Positions 11,461-23,936 of a stretch of 64,000 nt of DNA are shown here, piece by piece; within the stretch, counting starts at the first letter, position 1, and the number at the start of each line of letters is the position of its first letter. A program made the translations under genes and the position numbers. The notes under the pieces are model-generated. The model was not told the origin of the DNA and made no database searches. It worked only from the letters and a program-made list of their open reading frames with translations. This stretch comes from Melitaea cinxia. Taxonomy: Eukaryota > Arthropoda > Insecta > Lepidoptera > Nymphalidae. Location: positions 16,719,289-16,783,288 of the forward strand of contig NC_059395.1 of the NCBI RefSeq assembly GCF_905220565.1, written 5' to 3'.

Positions 11461-13847
11461 GATTATTTTGTTATGTGTACCATATATAGATCCATATGCA
11501 TTCAGTGAAAATCGGTTATTTTAATATTTCAAAGAGACACTCTAATTTTATTTATTTGTATAGATATAAAATATGCAAAAAAAAAGCAAATCATAACATT
11601 TCCATACAAATTAACTATATTAAAGTAGCATTGAAAAACAAAATTTTAACATTAAATAGAAACTTGGGACGAATATGTATACGTCGTACGCTATCTTATA
11701 TAATTAAACCAAATTTCATAAAGTGGTAGAAATTTTGGTTAAATTATGATTTAATCTACTTATTACCTACTATCTATAAAAACTAACTCATATTATACTT
11801 TCATGTAACGTCAGTAATTTAGTACACAATACAACATCTTAAATTGCAGAGTTGGTGGTCATTTGCATGTGATTACTATTCTTACTGGATGTTATCAAAC
11901 AATGGAACATCACCAACGTGAAAAATAAAACAATGACTTATTCCGGTTGGTAATGATTTTAAGATGGAATGAGTTTTAATCATCTGATAGCGAACATATT
12001 TTCTCGATAACATTTTTGTTTGTACGCAACTATGTTATATGGGTGATAAAATTCCGAATCAATTTATTCATATTGGGCTTACGTGTAATATGTAATAAAT
12101 GGTGGTACTTAATATAAATAGTACCACCATTTAGTACGACTATTAATACTATCATCATACGATTTATACTAGTCTAGTATCATCATAACACAAGCTAGTG
12201 AGGTTTTATGATATCGATGTAACAAAAATAAAACGCAATTATCTAGATGAATCGGTAAAACCCAGTTTTTTGATGAATTGTTTTATATGATTCCTAATGA
12301 ATACAGAAGATAATAATCTTATTGTATTCTCCACTAATGTCTATTATTATATTTTCGATCAATTTCAAATATCTGACTTATTTCCTTCCAAAGAGGTAAG
12401 AGATTAGACTGCGTATGAGTTTTTACTAAGAATTTGTGAACTGGAACGATTATCAATCACTAATTTTTCGTATAAGCAATATATATTTTTATGGTCCTAT
12501 ATAAATGCCGTAAATATATATATATAGTTCCACCCCTTATTCTGCCCGCTAATGCGCCTTTTTCTAGAGAAATATATCGTATTATTTAATAAACGAAAAC
12601 ATGCGTTTTTTTTTTTAATAAATTTGTTAGAAACTATCAAAGTAATAATGTATTCGTTCATTTTATAAAACACACAGCAATTTTTCACAGTATATTTCAA
12701 GCGAATGAAAAGGAATTAGTAATTACAGGCAAATACTATGACTCACACTGATAAAATTTAGTACATTACTAAATTAGTAGATTACTAAATTAATGTCAAT
12801 AATAATTACATATTTACGTGTCTAATAAGTCGTATTTAAGATATTTTAAAACATAATAAACATTAAATTTGAGTTAAATTTTGTACAATAGTATCCAATA
12901 ATCCATTTGAAAAACAATATGATACAGAGAGTTAAAAAGGTTACCCAACATGTATACCAATCAACGAAACTTCTAAGAAAACAACTGACGTCAAGGAAAC
13001 GTAAAAAGAAACTCAAAAATTGCTAAATTCTTGCAAATATCTACAATTCCTTATGTATAAGGTTTAAAATACAATAGCATTTATTTTAATAATGTTAGTT
13101 TGTGAATTTCTTAATGATTTAAATTCGTGATAAAACTTGGCACGAAATATCCAGTTCCCTGTAAGGCGTGAGTCACAGGCATATCTACGGAGAGCAGAAA
13201 CTTAAATTTATTAACGCGTGTTGATGAACAGAAAGTTCTAGAACGCACTCCAGAAAAATATCGTAAACATCAGTAATTAAATTGACCCCGCAATTTTATA
13301 ATTGACAGAAGTTGGTTCATTCTTTATCTAGAGAATCGAAATAACGATATATCAAAAGAACGCTACCAATTTTTTTGCTATCATTCAGCGCAAATGTGAT
13401 ATATTAAGTAAAATAAAATTTAATTTATTACTAAAATTATCTCTAAATAATTTATTTCAAGTTTCGCATTGTTAATATGTATAATTTTATTGTAGACATA
13501 AAATGTAATTTACTTATGTGCGTGGGCTGTATTGTTGTTATGTTTATTTTGTTTAATCGAAAAATCAGATTGTGCATAGTTTCTGGAAATACAATGACAA
13601 TAAAACTCCAAAAGGAAATTGTTTCGGTAATGGTTTAAAAGGTAGGTTTATTTCAAATTGTATGTCTTATGCGGTTAGATCTGTTTTTGTTTGGCGGAAT
13701 ATGTATTACGGGATGAAATATTTATATGAATATAATATAATAATTAGTTTTATAATATTTAGTTTTAAGGAAACATCGACATTAAGAAAAAGCTCTTAAA
13801 ATTTAATTTAATATATTATTTTTCGGTAAGCCATGATTAATTGATTG
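11461..13847. other. AT-rich DNA with one hairpin
   Basis: A perfect 13-bp hairpin (aaatggtggtact ... agtaccaccattt) lies at 12097-12132 with a 10-nt loop. Open frames of up to 77 codons here are AT-biased and domain-free. A region near 13140-13200 is slightly GC-richer but has no bounded frame. Confidence 0.45.
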
Positions 13848-13905
13848 ATTACCTGTAACATCCCACTGCTGGACATTTACCATGTAGAAGACGGGTCATA
13901 CGCTA
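13848..13905 (-). mobile_element. SINE family B, short remnant
   Basis: 'cctgtaacatcccactgctg' followed by 'catgtagaagacgggtcat' matches the 3' portion of SINE B (full copies at 22205 and 37575). Confidence 0.45.
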
Positions 13906-14060
13906 CTGACGGGTACCACCTTCTTTATAAAGAGCTACGTATTACTAACAAAAATGAAGTAGTAAAATCTTGTTTTAGACTGCCACCATTGAACGCGTTC
14001 GTTTACCTTGATAGACTTCTGTTTCACATTCAAAACACTTTTGAGAAATTAATTAAATAC

Positions 14061-14096
14061 TATTATTTAAAGTCAGCATATTATTTAAAGTCAGCA
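14061..14096. repeat. 18-bp tandem duplication
   Basis: The 18-mer tattatttaaagtcagca is present twice, head to tail, without mismatch. Confidence 0.85.
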
Positions 14097-14305
14097 TAGA
14101 CGTCTAGAATTAAATTGATAACAAAACACTAAAAAACCTGGAAAGACAACATTGTGGTGCTTAAATATCTAAATAGCTAATTTTATAAAAACAGGTTGAA
14201 TGACTTCATCTTATCCATACCCTCTTAATGATGCATCTACTAGAGAAAAGAGACGTTTTACTTATTAGCATTTATAATGTATGTATATACGCATTTTATT
14301 ACTAA

Positions 14306-14841
14306 ACTAGCTTCTATCCGCGAACTCATCCGCTTACGCTTCAGCCTGTAATATCCCACTACTGGGCATAGGCCTCTTTCCCATGTAGGAGAGGGATCAG
14401 AGCTTAATCCACCATGCTGCTCCAATGCGGGTTGGCGAATTGCCTACTACGAGTCACGATCGCTATCAGGTGTACATGATAACAACCGGGACCGACGGCT
14501 TAACGTGCTCTCCGAGGCACGGTGGGGAAACCCACAAGGACTTCATCCGCGTGGAATAGTTACTTTGGGCTAACGCTATCTTTACTAATTTGCGAAACTT
14601 TAACTGTTTACGCAGCGCACGCAGCGAAAGCTCTCAAAAGGAAAAAAACCCCGATTTTGAAACATTCTTCATTGGTGCTCCGCTCCTATTGGTCTTAGCG
14701 TGACGATATATAGTCTATATAGCCTTCGTAGATAAATGAGCTATCTAACACTGAATATTTTTTTTTCAAATCAGACCAATAGTTCCTGAGATTAGCGCGT
14801 TCAAACAAACAAACTCTTCAGCTTTATAATATTAGTATAGA
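14306..14841 (-). mobile_element. Helitron-like non-autonomous element, interrupted by a SINE
   Basis: On the minus strand it begins tctatactaatattataaag, continues 'tttgtttgtttgaacgcgct' and 'ttctttcattggtgctccgc'-type blocks, and ends 'cggatagaagctagt'. The TC start, CTAGT end and lack of inverted repeats or target duplication fit Helitrons. Matching copies on the plus strand are at 21528-21759 and 49456-49646. SINE B is inserted at 14336-14546, splitting the 3' end. No Rep/helicase is encoded, so it is non-autonomous. Confidence 0.6.
14336..14546 (-). mobile_element. SINE family B, 5'-truncated, nested in a Helitron-like element
   Basis: From 'cttcagcctgtaatatccca' through 'ggcataggcctctttccca', 'atcaggtgtacatgataac' and 'gtgctctccgaggcacggtg'. 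The tRNA-like promoter end is missing. The flanking host sequence 'actcatccgc' / 'acttcatccgc' is nearly duplicated at the two edges, as expected for a target-site duplication. Confidence 0.65.
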
Positions 14842-14943
14842 TTAATTTGATTTTAATGTAAATACAATTTTCTTAGTACAATTGAATATACGTCAAGATT
14901 AACGTGGAATCAAGTAACCGCTAATGTAACATTTACGTTTAAA

Positions 14944-15189
14944 CTAATACGCTGTTATCTCGAAACCGCGATCATTATAAATAGAAGCACCTAAAAGGAT
15001 CGTAATAGTATCTAGAATGGGATACGAGTGAGACGCCCACGAGGGCAACGGCATAGTTTTTGCACTACATAAGTGATGAGTATGACTTGCGATTGCTTTA
15101 ACAATCGCCAGCCTATCATACTGAAGAGTATTTACGAAATAAATTGCGGTCTCTGAGGTTATTGACATCACTAAATTAAACTTACGCAA
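14944..15189 (-). other. Unidentified 81-codon open frame
   Basis: The minus-strand frame starts MRKFNLVMSITSETAIYFV and ends YNDRGFEITAY. The stretch is GC-richer than its surroundings. The middle contains 'KAIASHTHHLC' and 'LPSWASHSYPILDTITILLG'. I do not recognise a domain and see no bounding splice sites, promoter or polyadenylation signal. It could be an old mobile-element fragment, a pseudogene piece or chance. Confidence 0.15.
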
Positions 15190-15539
15190 CGAACGTAAAA
15201 AATAAAATTTGAATCGTTCATAGTAATCGTAAATGTGGGTAATAAATACAATAAATTGTCAATTGTAATATTAATGAATATATTGATTTGTTACATTGAG
15301 GACGTATTTACAAATTTAAAATATTAAACAATTTATTTATTTTTTTGGTTAACGATGACTAAATATGTTATTATATATACAAGATAGCTTGAATATTAAT
15401 GATTTAGATAGGAAACTAAGACGTGTATGTAAGGTTTTTAATTTAATCTCTGAAGTTACTTCGTAAAGTCATGGACGGATAAAATTTGCCACTTGACACA
15501 GAGGATGCTGGTAAAATAAATAAACCCAAGTAGGTCACA

Positions 15540-15675
15540 ATTGAACAGAATTGCTTTCAACTCGCGTGGGTCTCTGCTGTCCAGCGCTTCCTCTATTTCG
15601 CGAGACATGGTCACATTGAACAGGACAATTTGACTGATTGCGGCCGACCAAAATAGACTGTTATTTTCATAACAA
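15540..15675 (-). other. GC-rich island with an open minus-strand frame
   Basis: About half G+C amid AT-rich DNA. On the minus strand, after a possible acceptor 'gaaaataacag', one frame stays open for about 60 codons and includes MSREIEEALDSRDPRELKA and ILFNCDLLG. No convincing donor follows, and the other frames are interrupted by stops. It lies downstream of the minus-strand exons at 29471 and 18948, so it could be a later exon of that gene. A decayed mobile element is at least as likely. Confidence 0.2.
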
Positions 15676-15965
15676 GTCTAAAACTAAGCGGAATAATTTC
15701 AATTTAGTTAAGCGATCTGAAAGCCATTGAATGTACTCAAAGATGTAAGTTATAATGGCTCGTGAGGGGCTATTGAGCTGATCCATTTATTTTATCATTA
15801 CTAAGCATATACCATACACGCGTCAAGGAGGTATATGATAAAGTATGGTTTTCCTCTAGTTACATTCAAGCTACAGAATATATAATTATGGCGATGCCCA
15901 CTTATAATCTGTTTATACATAAATTTTTTGTTCTTTATCTTTTGCCATCTACAAAAATAATAACA

Positions 15966-16343
15966 ATAATTGTGTTTGCTGGCAAACGAAAAAAAAACCG
16001 ACTTCAATTACATCGACAAGTAATACAATGTAGGTAGACGAAAAAATAGTCAAGTAAATACGCATTATCAAAGATTACTCCAGAAGTTGTAATCAGATCT
16101 CGATGAAATTTAAATGTGACATGATAAACATCGGTTTTCGATTAAATAAAAAATCATCAAAATCGATACACCCAGTAAAAAGTTATGTGAATTTTCAAGG
16201 GTTTTCCTCTTTTCCTCGATTTCTCTGAGATTCCGTCATCAGATCCTGGTTTACTTATCATGATAACACACCTGGGATATCTCCTTTCCAAAAAAAAATT
16301 ATCAAAATCGGTTCATAAACGACGAAGTTATCCCCAAATATAC

Positions 16344-16416
<73 letters not shown>

Positions 16417-16457
16417 CGAATATAGTAACCTCCTCCTTTTTTGAAGTCGGTTAAAAA
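15966..16457. mobile_element. MITE family D, near complete
   Basis: Starts near 'gtgtttgctggcaaacgaa' and 'aaaccgacttcaattacatc', and ends 'ttttttgaagtcggttaaaa'. The interior has 'atcagatctcgatgaaattt' and 'tctgagattccgtcatcaga'. A (TA)n tract at 16347-16411 has expanded inside it. The ends are inverted (accgacttca / tgaagtcggt). Non-coding; the Ile-Tyr frames here come from the TA tract. Confidence 0.75.
16347..16411. repeat. (TA)n microsatellite inside MITE D
   Basis: About 32 uninterrupted TA/AT units, the longest simple repeat of this type in the window. Confidence 0.95.
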
Positions 16458-18940
16458 CTTTTTCATTCAATGATGAATGAATGAATGAAACTAAATAAAT
16501 TTTATTAAAAATAGATACACAAATACATATAAAATATATGTAAATATTAAATATGTAAGAACTTTTTTAAAGGAATGAATTAGAATGAAGAAGTTCAATA
16601 GGGAGAGAAGAAATATTTTTTAAAAAGTTTTAATTCAACGATACTTTTTTTATAATAAGTACAAATATTTTTACGTAATGTAAAAAATCGTAATGACTAC
16701 AACGACGAAAAGCAACAAAGGTAAACGGTAGAAGCCACGTAAATTACACTGTAGACTGCTGTATACTGCTGTATTTTAAATGTATAATGAACTAATCCAA
16801 AAATAACTTCTAATAAATTTTAATAATAAAAAACTGAGATCTGATAATACTAATCTCAACGATACACAAATTAATTAAAAATATATTGCTTATAAGATAG
16901 ATAAAATATATTGCAACTTGCAAATAAGAAACATAGGTATAATCAATTATTTCTTTTGCGATTTTAATCTTTATTCTTTGATAATTAAAACAAATGTAAA
17001 ACAAAAATTACATTGTACATCTATTCTTGTTTTTACAAACGGTAGTAGGTATTGTTTTAGTGAAAATTATTATGAGATTTTAATATCGATTATTACGAGT
17101 ATTTGCACATGATTTGATAAAAAATATTATTGTTTTTTAATACTTTTTTGCTACGTAATTGACAGTTTATTCTAATGTTAGTTTAACTATTTATTACATA
17201 ATGTCCATAAAGTAGTATACGAGTATAATATGATATTATATAACACAAAATATGGCATCGTTTAAATATTAAGTTCGTCGAACAAAAATGAAATGAAATA
17301 TAATTCTATGAAATTCCCATGACTGTGAAATCTAAATCCTTAAATCTCAATTCCCTTAGCAAAAGACCTTGGCATTGGCTCTGATCTCTGATCATACTCG
17401 CTGATGGTACGTGCACAGGATTTAACGATAAGAATTTTAATATGCGCTATCGTAACAGCAACTCGCATATTTATTTAAAGATCTACGTATTAAGGCCAGT
17501 ACTCCTTGTAAATATAAAAGAGATTAGAAAGTATTACAACTTTATTTACGTATAAAACCTAACCTACTCAGTGGTTAGAAATAAAGTCGGATGCTATCGT
17601 TTTTTTTGCTATTTAATGTATAATATATAATAAAAATATTAGACATAATAATATTAGATTAGATATAATAATATATTAGATATATAATATATTTATATTA
17701 GATATAATAATAATAAAGACACATAACATCACAAATTTACGTTTGTATACACACGTAATTTTTATCAACAAAATTAAATATTTAGCGAGATACCGTCGAT
17801 TAATGTAATTTAATTCTAAATCCCTAATTAATCTTTCTTAACACGTTCACGCATAAGTAGTTATCACGTCATACATTATTGTAAATTTATGTAAATTTAA
17901 CTATTTATAAATCGTATAAAGAATAAGAACAAGAATTGTTCAAGTGCTTTAGAAGAGTATGGAAGATTTATTACTTTAAACATGAATGTACAATAATAGA
18001 TTATTAAAATAAATGTATTTGCAATTTATTTTAAACAATTTCTAAACCTTTTTAGAGGATGGTTGATATTTAGAATATGTCTTGTTGGTTATGTTATAAA
18101 TCACTGGTTAAAATACGTTAATAACAAAAAAATAATAAATACTAGTATAGTAGTCAACTTATAGTACCTGGTTTTTTTAATAAAATGATAATAATTTATA
18201 ATTAATGGATCTACACTCGTAGTTATTTATATTGCGAACATAGTTTATTAAATGTAATAGAAGTCCGTATTTGTAAATTAAAAAAACTATTGTTTTATAA
18301 CATAATCTTAAGATAATCTACTTTAAAAAATAAAGGACGAATTTTTTTTTCCTTATCTAGAAAAAAAAACATGTAGTGCCCTCATACTTAATATCTTTGT
18401 CGTATCAACGCGTATCTCATACTATCAACGAGCACATGCTTCAATAAAAATTGCTTCTAAATACAACAAAAAAAAAAACATTTATGTCAATCAAACGATC
18501 AAGTAAAAAATTCTAGTAAGCACAGAAACCCTTTCTTTATCACCAATATTTAATTAAAACAAAATCAGTCAAAGATATTTCGTTGTGCCGTACAGTAATT
18601 GAATTCAGGCGCATAATGAACAACGCGCTCTACCACCGAATATGGTTGTACAATGTTGGACTCTATCTCCTCGAGTTTAAGGTCAAATTGAGGTGAAATT
18701 TTCTCTTTCGATACATTTTTGTATTCGTTAATTTACATTATTTTTATTACAGCTCATTATAACAGCACAATGGTAATAATATGAACAAAAATGATGTGCA
18801 ACGAATAAACCAAGTACGAAAGAACATCACGAAAATGATTATTCTCATGAGGTATATAAGTGAGTTTATGTCAATGATACATGCTAAACAAGTTTAACTC
18901 CTATGTGAAAGATTTAACGTCACATTCCCGTGCCCATGCA
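16458..18940. other. AT-rich non-coding DNA, probable intron
   Basis: No recognised repeat or exon. 17330-17420 is slightly GC-richer but lacks a bounded frame. If the minus-strand gene of 29471/18948 is real, this is its next intron. Confidence 0.4.
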
Positions 18941-18947
18941 GGCTTAC

Positions 18948-19022
18948 CGAGAAACGATCTTCTACTCTTTGTAGCTGGCGCCTCGGTTTCAGGCGCGGCG
19001 TTTGCATTGCCGCTCTCTAAAT
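18948..19022 (-). CDS. Internal coding exon (75 nt) of an unidentified minus-strand gene
   Basis: A GC-rich 75-nt block in very AT-rich DNA. On the minus strand it is bounded by a splice acceptor (tatggttacag, with a branch-like 'attaac' about 20 nt upstream) and a donor (GTAAGCC). Only one of the three frames is open: it needs one base from the previous exon and leaves one base at its end, so the exon is phase 1-1 and a multiple of three. It encodes LESGNANAAPETEAP followed by ATKSRRSFLG, a hydrophilic Ala/Glu/Thr-rich stretch then a basic one. The exon at 29471-29492 ends in exactly the required phase, giving an Asn at the junction. The product is not recognised; it resembles the disordered cytoplasmic N-terminus of a membrane or signalling protein, which is only a guess. 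A 3n phase-1 exon could also be alternatively spliced. Confidence 0.6.
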
Positions 19023-19028
19023 CTGTAA

Positions 19029-20932
19029 CCATATGTAATGTTAATACTACTTAAACGAAACTTATAATACACAATATTTAAAAACCATTTGTATATAGCT
19101 GAACTCTCTACTTGAGAGGTGTCGAGGTAATTTCAAAATCCAAAATAATTTCTAACTCAAAATCGTCTTCATTATTTTATTATATCCTTTTTCTTAATTC
19201 TCTTCATCTTTTATAAAATGACGAATTAATTAAAAAGCCTTAAAACTATAACAATGACTAGTAGATTATTTTGTTAGTTCTACAATAAAGTTGAAAATGT
19301 TTCAGGAAATTCGATCTGTCCCGTTAGTTTATAGACTATTGTAATTCTAAATAGCTCGGTCCGTTGCATATAACTATAAGTGTACTATTAATAAATCTGT
19401 ATTTTAAAAGCCGCAACAATACTAACTAAACATAAAAAAAAACAGTTATATATTAATAATACTAACAATTATTCACTATTATTCTCTTGTATATACTGAT
19501 TATACTACACGACATTATCGTTTGTTTTATCTTGTACCAAACAAGGAGCTTTAGATTTATTTTTAATACGAAATTTAAATACGCTTATTAAAAAATAAGG
19601 CAAAAATTATCTGTGATTTTAATTTATTCTATACACGAGTACCTTGCTCTACCAGCATAAGTACCTTCATTTATGTGTCTCCATGTGTTCGTGTAGACGG
19701 ACGCATTTTACTGTGTCTTTTGTATTATAATAAATCAATTTTGATATACTTTTACATAATATTATTGTAATATGTGCTCGTAAATACGTTTATTTTCAGG
19801 AACATCATTAAAACAGCCTCAGTATCCAAGATCATAAACACAAAGTATTCTCTGTGTTCACCAATAAATAGTACTTATAAATCTTAAAAAATGACACTAC
19901 GAAAATAACTAAGATATTATATCGCGTTGTACCAAAATTAAATTTTCATTACATTATTAACAAGATCAACTAAAGATAATAATGACCAGTTTTTTCACTA
20001 ACTACTAACTAAGTTTGATTTTTGATAATAGAAATATAAGACACTTTGTCAGCCTTAGTATTACGAGTAGGTAATATAATATCACACAGAAATACAGTAC
20101 GTCATAATTATATTTAAGCAAATGAATAGCAATTCATGTTTGCCTATACGGTATACTAAAATAATTAAGGACCTTATGACCCTGTCCAACGTTTATTATT
20201 ACGATAGTTCCCGTTTACCTTTGTAAAAAGCTGCTTCAGTCTGTTTAAGAATCGTATTAATTAAAAAAGCCTATTCACTTAAATTCTAATTACCATAAAC
20301 ATTTTTATCAACCCAGTCAGATGATTTATACAAATCACTCAATACACGAATTGTGTTCTTTCGTCTTTATCATTAATACAAAAATGCACCAAATAATAAT
20401 AATAATAAACTTTAGCTAATAATATATTTTTAATACAAGCTTTAAATTTATTTTAAGACAAATGCGAACCAATTTTATACCAAGGAAACTATTATAATCT
20501 AAACTAATACTTATTGAATAAATGCGTGTTACTTTTTTTTCGATTTGCATCATATCATTGCGTTATGATTACTTCCTTACCTATAGAACATTTAACCATT
20601 AAAAACAATAAGCAACAATTGACTTTTACTTAACGGGTCATGACAACAGGTCTATGAGGAAGTTCGGTTGAAATACAAAAACGTACTTGCATACGAATTA
20701 TTGTATCCTTTTACATATAGAAATAAAATAGATAGTAACTATTTATGTGTCATGGAATAATATTGTTTTTACTCATTAATAAAATTATATTTAGTCCTCT
20801 GGGTTTTATTACTTCAGAAGCTGTTACAATAATCATATAAACCTAAAAAATACTGGCTAATTTTAATGGAGTAAGCATAATTTATTAGAAAGACAGAGTG
20901 CCTAAATCATTACCCCAATCGATCTCGACTTT
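19029..20932. other. AT-rich non-coding DNA, probable intron of the minus-strand gene
   Basis: No recognised repeat; a short (ATA)n run near 20396. No additional splice-flanked exon seen. Confidence 0.45.
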
Positions 20933-21290
20933 TAGCCGACTTCTAAAAAAGGACAAGGTTCTCAATTCTACCGTATACATATATTTTTATTTTTTATATG
21001 TACGTTCGGGGATAACTTCGTCGTTTATGAACCGATTTTGATAAAAAAAAAATTATTGGAAAAGAATTATCCTAAGTGTGGTACCATGATAGGGAAACCA
21101 GGATCTGATGATGGGATCCCAGAGAAATCCGAGAGAAACCCTCGAAAATTGCCATAACTTTTTATTGGGTGTACTGATTTTGATGACTTTTAATTTAATC
21201 GAAAGCCGATGTTTATCATGTGGTCACATTTAAATTTCATCGAGATCTGATTACAACTTTTGGAGTAATCTTTGATAATGCGAATTATTT
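20933..21290. mobile_element. MITE family D, partial
   Basis: Starts 'ttagccgacttctaaaaaag', then 'ggataacttcgtcgtttatg', 'aaccaggatctgatgatggg', 'aatttcatcgagatctgatt' and 'ggagtaatctttgataatgc'. It is opposite in orientation to the 15966 copy. The right terminus has decayed. Confidence 0.65.
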
Positions 21291-21527
21291 TTACCTCTAC
21301 ATCCTTGTTTATCCTACAACTCAGCAGCTCAACGTAATCAAAATATGTAATTAAAAAAATAGTTTCGTTTGAATTTATAAAGCATCATGTTCTTTTAGAG
21401 GAGATTTTCGACACAAAAATATTTTCGTTTAACTTTTTAACGAGAAATTCAATTTACTTTCATAATTTTTCACTCTCTTAGAATAAAATGGTGGATTTAA
21501 TATTTCTAAAATGTTGTATTCAACTAA

Positions 21528-21759
21528 TCTATACTAATATTATAAAGCTGAAGATTTTCTTTGTTTGTTTGTTTGAACGCGCTAATCTCAGGAATTACTG
21601 GACCGATTTGAAAAATTCTTTCATTGTGATAGTCCATTTATCGAGGAAGCCTATAGAAATAAGAATGTTTCAAAATCGGGATATTTTTCCTTTTGAGAGC
21701 TTCCCCAGTTAGCCCAAAGAAACTTTTACACGCGGACGAAGTCACGGACAGAAGCTAGT
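21528..21759 (+). mobile_element. Helitron-like non-autonomous element
   Basis: Begins tctatactaatattataaag and ends 'gtcacggacagaagctagt'. No terminal inverted repeat. It shares blocks with 14306-14841 and 49456-49646. The local 74-codon frame is a translation of this repeat. Confidence 0.6.
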
Positions 21760-22204
21760 ATCTAATATAATTTTACCTTTATCTTAGTCGATTATGATAT
21801 ATTTTTTTTTTCACAACAAAGTCAAACAAAAACAGTAAGGACATATTATCCAAAAGGAAATGTTTAATTTTAATAAAGTGCGACGAAACTAATCCGCTTA
21901 AAACATGCGTAGTTTGCACAAATCATCCGGGTTCGTTCAGAATACAGATTAACTTATTTACGTTGTTCATATCATGCATTATTTACTATTTGCACTTAAT
22001 ATATTTACATTTTAACTGCACGTTGGCTTAATGTTTCTAGACTGTTCCATTCTTACTGTTTGATTGTATATTGTTTTACAGATCGCTCCTTTTCTAAATT
22101 GTTGGGATAAGCTACTGAAATGATATTTTTGTCTTCTTATATAATTTAACAAGTTCGTTATGTTTCTATAAGTACTCATAACATGAATGGTTCACGCTTG
22201 CTAC
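21760..22204. other. AT-rich non-coding DNA
   Basis: No recognised feature. Confidence 0.45.
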
Positions 22205-22577
22205 TTGACAAATAACGCTTCACGCTTCAGCCTGTAATAACCCACTACTGGGCATGGGCCTCTTTTCCCATGTAGGAGAAGGATCAGAGCTTAATCCACC
22301 ACACTGGTCCAATGCGGGTTGGCGGATATATTTCCTGCTACGAGTAACGATCGCTATCAGGTGTACATGATAACAACCGAGACCGACGACTTAACGTGCT
22401 CTCCGAGGTACGGTGAGGAGCTCCACGAGGACTGCACAAACATCCAGACCACGGCAAACATCTATATGGCCAATACAAATTGTTTGTCATGTGCGGGGAT
22501 CGAACCCGCAACCGTCAACGCAACAGGTACAATCCATAGCTGTAACCGTTGCGCCAACGCGGCGCCATGCGCGGCAT
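22205..22577 (-). mobile_element. SINE family B, full length, tRNA-derived
   Basis: On the minus strand the 5' end contains an A-box-like 'ccgcgttggcgcaacggtta' (about 22545-22564) and a perfect B box GGTTCGATCCC (22506-22496), the internal RNA polymerase III promoter of a tRNA-derived SINE. The body runs through 'catatagatgtttgccgtgg', 'cacctgatagcgatcgtta' and 'ggcccatgcccagtagtggg', ending 'ttacaggctgaagc'. Transcription is right to left. The 86-codon frame at 22319-22579 is antisense to it and is not a gene. Other copies: 14336, 37575, 50855, 62310 and 62521. Confidence 0.8.
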
Positions 22578-23584
22578 GATAAATAACAATTGACTGAAAT
22601 TATTATTGAAGCCTTTGAGTACATATTACTTTTCACTACAAATCCGTTTCATGTATTACTTTAGAGAGTAATAGGTATGAGAATTCCAATTTAATTTCAA
22701 AGGCTGTAAAATTTCTTACACGAAACATGAATTCGAAAACTGAAATATCAAATGACGGCAACGTTTGATAAATCTGATAATAGTATCGTTAACAATATAT
22801 TAGTGTTATTGTTTTTAACAATTCTTACGAAGCAGTTACGGTTCGTTAGCACCTAATAGCATTAAAACGACAGTGGAATGTTATATCAAAGCCAAATGCT
22901 GGGCAACGATCTCGCCTGCTTTATATAAAGCTAGATTCACACGTGCAGTTGTTTTTACTATTAAGATAATAAAGGATACAAAAAATTATAAATTTATTAT
23001 GATTATTATAGAAATACTAAATAGTTAAAAATATACTTTAAAAACAAAAATTAATTAAAATAGATTTAATCATTACGTATTATATTTGTGTGTACAAAGA
23101 GCCGCAGGTACACAAATATGTAGTGTGTGTATTATTTACATCACGATCATAAACTTAATAAAATCTTGTTTTTGTGTAATATATATAGACTTAGTAATAA
23201 TTACAACGTATTTAAAAGTTATTTAAACGCAGCAATAATGGCGTCTAGGTGAAGAGTGAATGTTTTTTTTCAAAAAGCTTGCCTTATGAATCAGATTGTT
23301 TACTTCAAATCATTTCTTAATATTGTTGTTATTTCAGAAAGAAAGATAGTTGCCAAGTGCCATCTAAACGTAAACATAAATGATCGGCTTCGCCGACTAG
23401 TCCGTCGACCAATCGACGATATTGCAGTCAAATTGGTCAACTGATCTCTGCTTCAGATGTGTTCGGGAGACGATCAATTATCGTATTACTTCAATTGATA
23501 TTTACTTGAAAATTGGGCAGAAGTTTGTTTGTTTATGAATATGAATTTAGAGGTAGTAATTAATTGTTGTTGTATTTGTTGTAT
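22578..23584. other. AT-rich DNA, no gene recognised
   Basis: A GC-richer stretch at 23370-23460 ('gatcggcttcgccgactagt' and neighbours) contains the short inverted motif gatcggcttcgccga. It has no bounded frame or known repeat match here. Confidence 0.4.
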
Positions 23585-23680
23585 AAGCGTCTTCGGTGCC
23601 ACAAAGCCAGCCCTGCGGTTACTAACCCGCTTCCCCAACGTTGTGACAATGGGCAAAACACATGAGTTCTCGCCATTTTT
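23585..23680 (+). mobile_element. SINE family A, internal fragment
   Basis: 'cgtcttcggtgccacaaag', 'cagccctgcggttactaacc' and 'gacaatgggcaaaacacatg' match the SINE A core in forward orientation. Both ends are lost. It lies about 220 bp upstream of the putative promoter at 23903. Confidence 0.65.
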
Positions 23681-23902
23681 ATAATATATAAAATATGTTT
23701 AAATTTAATATTTAAATACGTAAAATGAAATTTAAAAAAAAAAACACACAAACAACAACACACAAAATTTACATTAAATTATAAAACACCATTTTATCAT
23801 AGGATTTTTTTTACAAACCAATAATATAAATTCGTCAACCGGCATTCACGCGGGCAACATTTTAGCGTTTCAAAAATTCAAATAGATCTTTTTATCTCGG
23901 GT

Positions 23903-23936
23903 TATATAAACGGCAGTACCGGTCACCACGTCATTT
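23903..23936 (+). promoter_or_regulatory. TATA box plus initiator core promoter
   Basis: TATATAAA at 23903-23910 and the arthropod initiator TCATTT at 23931-23936 (consensus TCAKTY). The initiator A at 23933 lies exactly 30 nt after the first T of the TATA box, the canonical spacing. No DPE is evident. A solo LTR could carry the same arrangement. Confidence 0.5.

Noticed and set aside
16258..16470. Frames with long Ile-Tyr runs
   Set aside because: They are translations of a (TA)n microsatellite.
17330..17420. Possible minus-strand exon after an acceptor 'accatcag'
   Set aside because: No donor follows and the residues do not look protein-like.
22319..22579. 86-codon frame starting MADIFPATSNDRYQV
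   Set aside because: It is antisense to a tRNA-derived SINE and recurs in similar form at 37505-37798.
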